From JBNJEL01 sp051745835 (GTDB lineage Bacteria > Bacillota > Halanaerobiia > Halobacteroidales > Acetohalobiaceae), in the NCBI GenBank assembly GCA_051745835.1, contig JBNJEL010000030.1:1-19677 (forward strand): 19,677 nucleotides of DNA. Direction: 5' to 3'. Positions 15,488 to 19,677 of this stretch are shown in pieces (position 1 is the stretch's first letter; every line of letters begins with the position of its first letter). Position numbers and translations under genes: made by a program. The notes under the pieces are model-generated. The model ran no database searches. It was not told the origin of the DNA and saw only the letters and a program-made list of their open reading frames with translations.

Positions 15488-16490
15488 CTACCTCATCCTC
15501 TCCTCCGCGATCAATTACAATTTCGCCCATCTCTTCTAAGCGACGAATCTCATTAACAATACGCTGTTGTGCCTCTTCTACATCTCGTACTCGCACCGGT
15601 CCCATAAATTCCATATCTTCCTGCAACATATCAGCTGCTCGATTAGATAGATTATTGAAGATCTTTTCGCTAACCTGATCATCAACTGTCTTTAAAGCTA
15701 ATGCTAAGTCTTCCATATCGATCTCTCTTAATACCAACTGTACAGCTTGATCAGTTAAGACCACAATATCTTCAAAGACAAATAATTTCTTTCTAATATC
15801 TTCAGCTAATTCTGGGTCATCTTCATCTAAATCTTCTAGGACAGTCTTTTCGGTGCTACGATCTACCATATTAATAATATCAACTATAGAATCTAATCCA
15901 CCAGCTGAAGAGTATTCATTAGTCATCATTGATGATAACTTACGCTCTAATACTCGTTCTACTTCTTTAATTACTTCTGGTGAAGTACGATCCATAATCG
16001 CGATTCGTTTAGCAACTTCAGTCTGTTGCTCCGGAGAGAGGGCAGATAAGATACTAGCTGCTTGATCAGAATCAAGATAAGCCATAATTAAAGCTATAGT
16101 CTGCGGATGCTCCCCTTGAATAAAGTTCAATATCTGAGCAGGGTCTGCTTTACGCAGTTGATCAAATGGTCTTACCTGCAAAGAGGAAGTCAACCGATCA
16201 ATAACCCCTTCGGCTTTCTTCTCACCTAATGCTTTCTCTAATACTTCCCTAGCGTAATTAATTCCACCTTGATTAAGATAATCATAAGCTACACACATCT
16301 GATGGAATTCATCTAATACTTCATCTTTAACATCACTAGATACCTGATTTAAATTAGCAATTTCTAAAGTTAATTCTTCAATCTCATCTTCATCAAGGTG
16401 CTTCATTACTTCCGCTGATAAATCTGGTCCCATTGAAACTAATAGCACAGCTGCTTTTTTAATTCCTGATAGATTATCTGCTTCTGCCAT
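15480..16490 (-). CDS. fliG: Flagellar motor switch protein FliG
   Basis: FliG forms the top of the C-ring; the stator pushes on its C-terminal domain. The 336-residue protein has the N-terminal FliF-binding domain, the conserved EHPQ motif at 127-130, and a middle domain that binds FliM. The hinge motif is LFVFED at 236-241 (MFVF in many species). The torque helix includes R284, E291 and D292, in the positions of the functional charges R281, D288 and D289 of E. coli. The GPVRVRDVEEAQQ stretch is typical. ATG is preceded by AGGAGG. It overlaps fliH by 8 bases. Confidence 0.97.
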   Translation of the reverse strand: MAEADNLSGIKKAAVLLVSMGPDLSAEVMKHLDEDEIEELTLEIANLNQVSSDVKDEVLDEFHQMCVAYDYLNQGGINYAREVLEKALGEKKAEGVIDRLTSSLQVRPFDQLRKADPAQILNFIQGEHPQTIALIMAYLDSDQAASILSALSPEQQTEVAKRIAIMDRTSPEVIKEVERVLERKLSSMMTNEYSSAGGLDSIVDIINMVDRSTEKTVLEDLDEDDPELAEDIRKKLFVFEDIVVLTDQAVQLVLREIDMEDLALALKTVDDQVSEKIFNNLSNRAADMLQEDMEFMGPVRVRDVEEAQQRIVNEIRRLEEMGEIVIDRGGEDEVVV

Positions 16491-16510
16491 CTCTAACCCC
16501 TCCTTTCTAT

Positions 16511-18082
16511 CTACTCCTCAGCTAACCAACTTTTTAGTAGTCTTGCTACTTCTTCTGGCTCTTCTCTAACTAATTCAGTTAATTCTTCTTTACGTTCTTT
16601 GCGTTTCTTCTCTTCAGGAGATAACTCTTCTTTAGTAGCTGCTGTTTCTGTCTGTCCCTGATCATCAATTATTACATCAAGTTCTTCAGATTCCGCTTGG
16701 TTAACATCAGTACCTGAACCTCCACCTTGTAATCTGCGGATTAATAATATTCCTACTATCAAAGCTACTAAAAAGATGCCTCCAATAATCAACCATCTTC
16801 TCCATTGAGCAGTTTGATTAGCTTCCATTGCAGCATTTAATTCATTTTCAACACTGCTATCAAACTCAAAGTTAGTAATAGTAATCTGATCTCCACGCTC
16901 TTGATCATATCCTACTGCTGAAGCTACTGAATTTCTAATTGACTCCTCCTGTTCAGCAGTTAAATCCTCTTGATCAACCATTACTGATACTGAAATATTT
17001 TCAACTTCACCTGGCGCTTGAGAATGATTTTCTATCTGCTCATTAATTTCATAATTAACTGTTGATTCTTCTTTACTATAGTTAGAATTACCTTCTTCAG
17101 TTCCTTGATAATCAGGAATGTTTGATTCTGTTCCTGGTGCCCCCTCCGCATCTCCAGTACCTTGATGGCTCACTTCTTTAGACTTTTCGCTTCTAACTAT
17201 GCCTTCATCATCATTAACCGGCTCATAAGTTTTATTAGTTACCTCACGTTGATCAAAATTAAGGTTAGCATTAACTCGCACCACTACATTATCAGGACCT
17301 AATACTTTAGTTAACATTGTATTTAGGGATGATTCCAGTCGATCTTCAAATTTACTCTCTACTTCTAATAATTCAGGATTAAAATCAAGATTATCCTTTT
17401 TATTTTCTCTATCCAACTTAGCAGATAATAAATTACCTTTATTATCAACTACAGATACATTTCCAGGTTTTAAATCTTCTACACTATTAGCTACTAAGTT
17501 AGTAATGGCTCTTACTTGGTCTAACTCCAGTTGTGAATAATTTCCTAACTTCAACATCACCGAAGCCTTTACCTTCTTTTCTTTATCTAAATATAAACTT
17601 TCTCGCGGAGCACTAATTTGTACTTTAGCAAAATCAATCTTTTCTAAATGCATAATAGTTCTACTTAATTCACCAGATAGAGCACGATAGAAATTAACCT
17701 GCTGTTCAAAGTTCGTACTTCCTAATTGACTTCTATCAAATAACTCAAATCCAACTGCCCCACGCCCAGGCAAACCTTGACTAGCTAAATCCAATCGTGC
17801 CTGATGAACTTCTTCTTTAGGCACTAAAATTTTAGATCCTTCATTAGCTAATTTATAATTAACCTGTTTCTCCTCTAACTGCTTAGTAATTTCTCCTGCG
17901 TCCTTCATATTTAAATCATTAAATAATGTAACATAATTAGGACGACTAGCCCACTTAGTTATTAAGAAAAGAGAAATAATTACTACTACTACAGCAGAAA
18001 TAATAATAATTTTGGGTTTAGTATCTAAATTATTCCATAAACTTTTAAGCTGCTCAATTAACTGCTTAAATTTCTCAATCAT
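16511..18082 (-). CDS. fliF: Flagellar MS-ring protein FliF
   Basis: FliF assembles the MS ring, the base on which the rotor and export gate are built. It has two membrane segments: IIIISAVVVVIISLFLITKW near the N-terminus and WLIIGGIFLVALIVGILLI near residue 440. Between them lie the ring-building domains (for example YVTLFNDLNMKDAGEITKQLEE and the GLPGRGAVGFELFD region) and an acidic Ser/Gly/Glu loop (about 305-345). The C-terminal tail LVREEPEEVARLLKSWLAEE is the FliG-binding end. The frame opens at a GTG at 18088, which overlaps its own SD; the ATG at 18082 (523 residues) has GAGGTG 5 bases upstream and is preferred. Confidence 0.96.
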   Translation of the reverse strand: MIEKFKQLIEQLKSLWNNLDTKPKIIIISAVVVVIISLFLITKWASRPNYVTLFNDLNMKDAGEITKQLEEKQVNYKLANEGSKILVPKEEVHQARLDLASQGLPGRGAVGFELFDRSQLGSTNFEQQVNFYRALSGELSRTIMHLEKIDFAKVQISAPRESLYLDKEKKVKASVMLKLGNYSQLELDQVRAITNLVANSVEDLKPGNVSVVDNKGNLLSAKLDRENKKDNLDFNPELLEVESKFEDRLESSLNTMLTKVLGPDNVVVRVNANLNFDQREVTNKTYEPVNDDEGIVRSEKSKEVSHQGTGDAEGAPGTESNIPDYQGTEEGNSNYSKEESTVNYEINEQIENHSQAPGEVENISVSVMVDQEDLTAEQEESIRNSVASAVGYDQERGDQITITNFEFDSSVENELNAAMEANQTAQWRRWLIIGGIFLVALIVGILLIRRLQGGGSGTDVNQAESEELDVIIDDQGQTETAATKEELSPEEKKRKERKEELTELVREEPEEVARLLKSWLAEE

Positions 18083-18110
18083 ATTCACACCTCAATTTTC
18101 CAACAATATA

Positions 18111-18404
18111 TCAGACCTGCATCCGCATAATTTGATTATATGAATCTACAACTTTATTCCGAACCTCTAATGTTAAATCCAAAGCTAACTTTGCTTTAGC
18201 AGAAGAAATCATTACTTGATGAACATTATCTACTTCTCCAACAGCTAACTTTTGTGACATTACCTCTGACTCTTTCTGTAAATCATCAACTTTATGTACA
18301 GCAGATTGTAACAATTGTGAAAAATCCTTATTACTCTTATTTTTAGCTTGGTCAAAAGTAGTATCTTGAATCAAATTACTATCCTGTAATTGATTTATCT
18401 TCAT
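18111..18404 (-). CDS. fliE: Rod-MS ring adaptor protein FliE
   Basis: FliE connects the MS ring to the proximal rod and is the first exported rod part. The 97-residue protein has the FliE pattern: a polar N-terminal half, then FSQLLQSAVHKVDDLQKESEVMSQKLAVGEVDNVHQVMISSAKAKLALDLTLEVRNKVVDSYNQIMRMQV. The helix with GEVDNVHQVMI, KA-LAL and the C-terminal EIMRMQ-like end is diagnostic. The ATG has AGAGAGGG upstream with good spacing. Order flgB-flgC-fliE-fliF is standard. Confidence 0.96.
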   Translation of the reverse strand: MKINQLQDSNLIQDTTFDQAKNKSNKDFSQLLQSAVHKVDDLQKESEVMSQKLAVGEVDNVHQVMISSAKAKLALDLTLEVRNKVVDSYNQIMRMQV

Positions 18405-18420
18405 TTTCTATCCCTCTCTT

Positions 18421-18858
18421 CTATTCACCAATCTTAAGAGCACTTTTAAACATATCTTTTGAAGTATTTAAGGAAGTTACGTTTGCTTCATAAGCTCTAC
18501 TAGCTGAAATCATATCTGCCATTTCTGAAGCAATATCTATATTGGGCATCTCTACATATCCTTCCTCATTAGCATCAGGATGTTCTGGTTGATGAACTAA
18601 CTTAGGCGGTTTGGTGCTCTCTCTAATAGAAGTAACTTCTACTCCTTGTCCTGTCTGATTACGTTCCGAGTCTAAATTAGGCACTGCAAAATCTCCGCTA
18701 CTCTTTGCTTTAAAGATTGGAGATTTCTTTCTATATGGTTCACCATCTTCAGTTCTAGTAGTATTGACATTAGCAATATTATCTGAGATTAAGTCCATTC
18801 GTAGCCTCTGTGCTGTCATTCCTGAACCACTAATATTCATCCCGCTAAATAACCCCAT
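18421..18858 (-). CDS. flgC: Flagellar proximal rod protein FlgC
   Basis: FlgC is a proximal rod protein. The product has the N-terminal family helix MNISGSGMTAQRLRMDLISDNIANVNTTRTEDGEPYRKKSPIF, the middle SGQGVEV-like stretch (here QTGQGVEVTSI), VHQPEHPDANEEGYVEMPNIDIASEMADMISASRAYEANVT, and the C-terminal helix. The frame can start at GTG 18861, but the ATG at 18858 (145 residues) sits 6 bases after AGGGGG and fits the family start better. It follows flgB by about 20 bases. Confidence 0.96.
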   Translation of the reverse strand: MGLFSGMNISGSGMTAQRLRMDLISDNIANVNTTRTEDGEPYRKKSPIFKAKSSGDFAVPNLDSERNQTGQGVEVTSIRESTKPPKLVHQPEHPDANEEGYVEMPNIDIASEMADMISASRAYEANVTSLNTSKDMFKSALKIGE

Positions 18859-18879
18859 CACTATCCCCCTTTTTTAATA

Positions 18880-19287
18880 TTACTTCAGCTTACTAACTGT
18901 ATTACTTAATTTTCTAAACTGTTTTGATAGTAATTGTGATACTGCCTGATATTCTAAACCATTCTTAGCTAACTTAGACATTTCTTGGTCAATATTAACA
19001 TTATTGCGATCAAATCGCAGTTTAGAATTGCGCTCAACTTTAGTTTGAAACTCCATTTCATCCAAATTTGTAGCAGATGAGTAATGTTTGCCATCCGTGG
19101 CATTCAAATTAAGATTATCATTATTTAATTGTGATTTCAATTGCGACTTAAAGTCTACTCTCTTTCTTTTATAGTTAGGAGTATCTACATTAGCAATATT
19201 ATCAGAAATAGCCTGTTGACGTTGCTGTAATCCATCTAGTGATTTAGCTAAAACTGAGATACTGCTATTGTTTAAGAAATTACTCAT
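18880..19287 (-). CDS. flgB: Flagellar proximal rod protein FlgB (first gene of the block)
   Basis: FlgB is a proximal rod protein. The 135-residue product has the conserved rod signature LQQRQQAISDNIANVDTPNYKRKRVDFKSQL (residues about 20-50, key residues DNIANVDTPNYKR) and the C-terminal helix with LEYQAVSQLLSKQFRKL. The ATG is 7 bases after AAAGGAGG, the strongest ribosome-binding site in the window. It heads the gene block: upstream there are about 390 bases with no reading frame, containing the riboswitch and hairpin described separately. Its transcript therefore carries a long structured leader. Confidence 0.96.
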   Translation of the reverse strand: MSNFLNNSSISVLAKSLDGLQQRQQAISDNIANVDTPNYKRKRVDFKSQLKSQLNNDNLNLNATDGKHYSSATNLDEMEFQTKVERNSKLRFDRNNVNIDQEMSKLAKNGLEYQAVSQLLSKQFRKLSNTVSKLK

Positions 19288-19370
19288 AGCTAACCTCCTT
19301 TATTTATATTTGAATGTATATGTAATCAGATAATTTAATATGATAATTATCTAAATAATTGAAAATAAAC

Positions 19371-19502
19371 TATTATTTACCTTTCCTTATTTAGTTTTCT
19401 TGAAAATAACTTTAATTTCCTGCTTAAGATTCAATATTAATTCCAAGAAGTCCAACAGCTACCTACTTACTTTATTTATTCTTTAAATAATATTATTTAC
19501 CT
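19371..19502. repeat. Exact 12-base direct repeat in the flgB leader
   Basis: The 12-mer tattatttacct (plus strand) occurs at 19371-19382 and again at 19491-19502, 120 bases apart. Upstream of each copy on the minus strand lies an AAGCAGG motif (19500-19510 and 19419-19430), and a third motif pair reads TGTTGGAyTT with TGG (19573-19587 and 19443-19457, 12 of 15 identical). The same order twice suggests an old tandem duplication, though in AT-rich DNA some of it may be chance. Confidence 0.5.
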
Positions 19503-19533
19503 GCTTAGATATATAAATTCTAGTGATATAAAT

Positions 19534-19575
19534 TAGACCCTATTCTTTCTTTAGTTACATTTAGAATAGGGCCCA
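19534..19575 (-). terminator. Hairpin after the aptamer, candidate expression platform
   Basis: The minus-strand RNA can pair GGCCCTATTCT (19573-19563) with AGAATAGGGTC (19546-19536), an 11-base-pair stem with one G-U pair, extendable to 13 pairs, around a 16-base loop. It begins about 20 bases after the riboswitch core. The tail reads UCUAAUUUAUAU, which is U-rich but interrupted, so termination would be weak. In Clostridioides a terminator in the same place makes the flgB riboswitch an OFF switch. That role here is inference. Confidence 0.5.
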
Positions 19576-19595
19576 GTAAATCCAACAATTATTAA

Positions 19596-19677
19596 TTAAT
19601 TTTTGGTAACCCAACCGTCATTGTACAAAATTATACTTTAGACTTGTGGCTTTGCGCCCTTATTTTTCAATAAGTTT
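19596..19677 (-). ncRNA. Cyclic-di-GMP-I (GEMM) riboswitch aptamer, 5' end cut by window edge
   Basis: Read on the minus strand from the edge, AAA is followed by a 6-base-pair stem CTTATT/AATAAG closed by a GAAA tetraloop (19668-19665). Next come GGCGCAAAGCC (19658-19648), a second arm with a small hairpin GTATA-ATTT-TGTAC (19636-19623), then TGACGGTTGGGTTACC (19620-19605). This order (GAAA-capped stem, GCAAAGCC, second arm, GGGTTACC) is that of GEMM-I aptamers such as Vc2. The intercalating A of GCAAAG (19653) is present. The 5' strand of P1 and the G/A residue that separates c-di-GMP from cGAMP binders lie outside the window. Its place ahead of flgB matches known flagellar operon riboswitches. 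Confidence 0.88.

Larger units (their letters stand above)
19288..19595 (-). promoter_or_regulatory. Non-coding leader between riboswitch aptamer and flgB
   Basis: About 310 very AT-rich bases separate the aptamer from flgB. I see no credible reading frame here on either strand. On the minus strand the segment holds a strong hairpin (19534-19575), two copies each of three short motifs, and the flgB SD at its end. I find no convincing sigma-A or sigma-28 promoter, and the aptamer lies upstream, so transcription probably begins beyond the right edge and this stretch is transcribed as 5' leader. Confidence 0.6.

Noticed and set aside
15853..16065. Plus-strand open frame within fliG
   Set aside because: Antisense shadow of fliG; no SD, no family resemblance.
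19288..19595. Sigma-A or sigma-28 promoter just upstream of flgB
   Set aside because: Many AT-rich -10-like strings exist, but none pairs with a credible -35 at proper spacing and no GCCGATAT-type sigma-28 box is seen.
1..19677. CRISPR array, tRNA, rRNA, insertion sequence or prophage
   Set aside because: No regular repeat-spacer series, cloverleaf, rRNA motif, transposase or integrase reading frame was seen on either strand.

Overview
The window is one long block of flagellar genes, all on the minus strand and read from the right edge to the left edge. The order is flgB-flgC-fliE-fliF-fliG-fliH-fliI-fliJ-ylxF-like-fliK-flgD-(flagellar operon protein)-flgE-flbD-motA-motB-fliL-fliM-fliY-cheY-fliO-fliP-fliQ-fliR-flhB-flhA, with flhA cut by the left edge. 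Gene order and family details (FliY with a CheC-type phosphatase module, FlbD/SwrD, a YlxF-like protein between fliJ and fliK, an internal cheY) match the fla/che operon of Firmicutes. The DNA is AT-rich and Shine-Dalgarno (SD) sites are strong. Acidic, Gln/Asn-rich proteins and PomAB/MotPS-like stator features would suit an anaerobic halophile such as a member of Halanaerobiales. That taxonomic guess is inference only.

From right to left, the region starts with a 390-base non-coding leader (19288-19677). Its 5' end, at the window edge, holds most of a GEMM / cyclic-di-GMP-I riboswitch aptamer. A strong hairpin and a degenerate duplicated segment follow, then the flgB ribosome-binding site. 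Next come the rod genes flgB and flgC, the rod-MS ring adaptor fliE, the MS ring fliF, the rotor protein fliG, and the export ATPase set fliH, fliI and fliJ. A membrane-anchored coiled-coil protein with an MgtE-N-like end (ylxF-like), the hook-length ruler fliK, the hook cap flgD, an uncharacterised flagellar operon protein and the hook gene flgE follow. The hook gene has RNA hairpins on both sides. Then come flbD, the stator genes motA and motB, fliL, the C-ring/switch genes fliM and fliY, cheY, and the export gate genes fliO, fliP, fliQ, fliR, flhB and flhA.

Together these genes encode the basal body, export apparatus, hook, stator and switch, plus one chemotaxis regulator. No flagellin, sigma-28, flgG/H/I or receptor gene lies here. 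Tight spacing and at least five 8-base start/stop overlaps argue for one coupled polycistronic unit. The riboswitch in the leader suggests that the whole hook-basal-body operon responds to a cyclic dinucleotide, so that motility is set at the RNA level. That is the most interesting signal in the window. Several genes use TTG or GTG starts (flhB, flbD, fliH, fliM, fliK). For fliL, fliP, fliF, flgC and the flagellar operon protein, ribosome-binding sites favour a start inside the longest reading frame.
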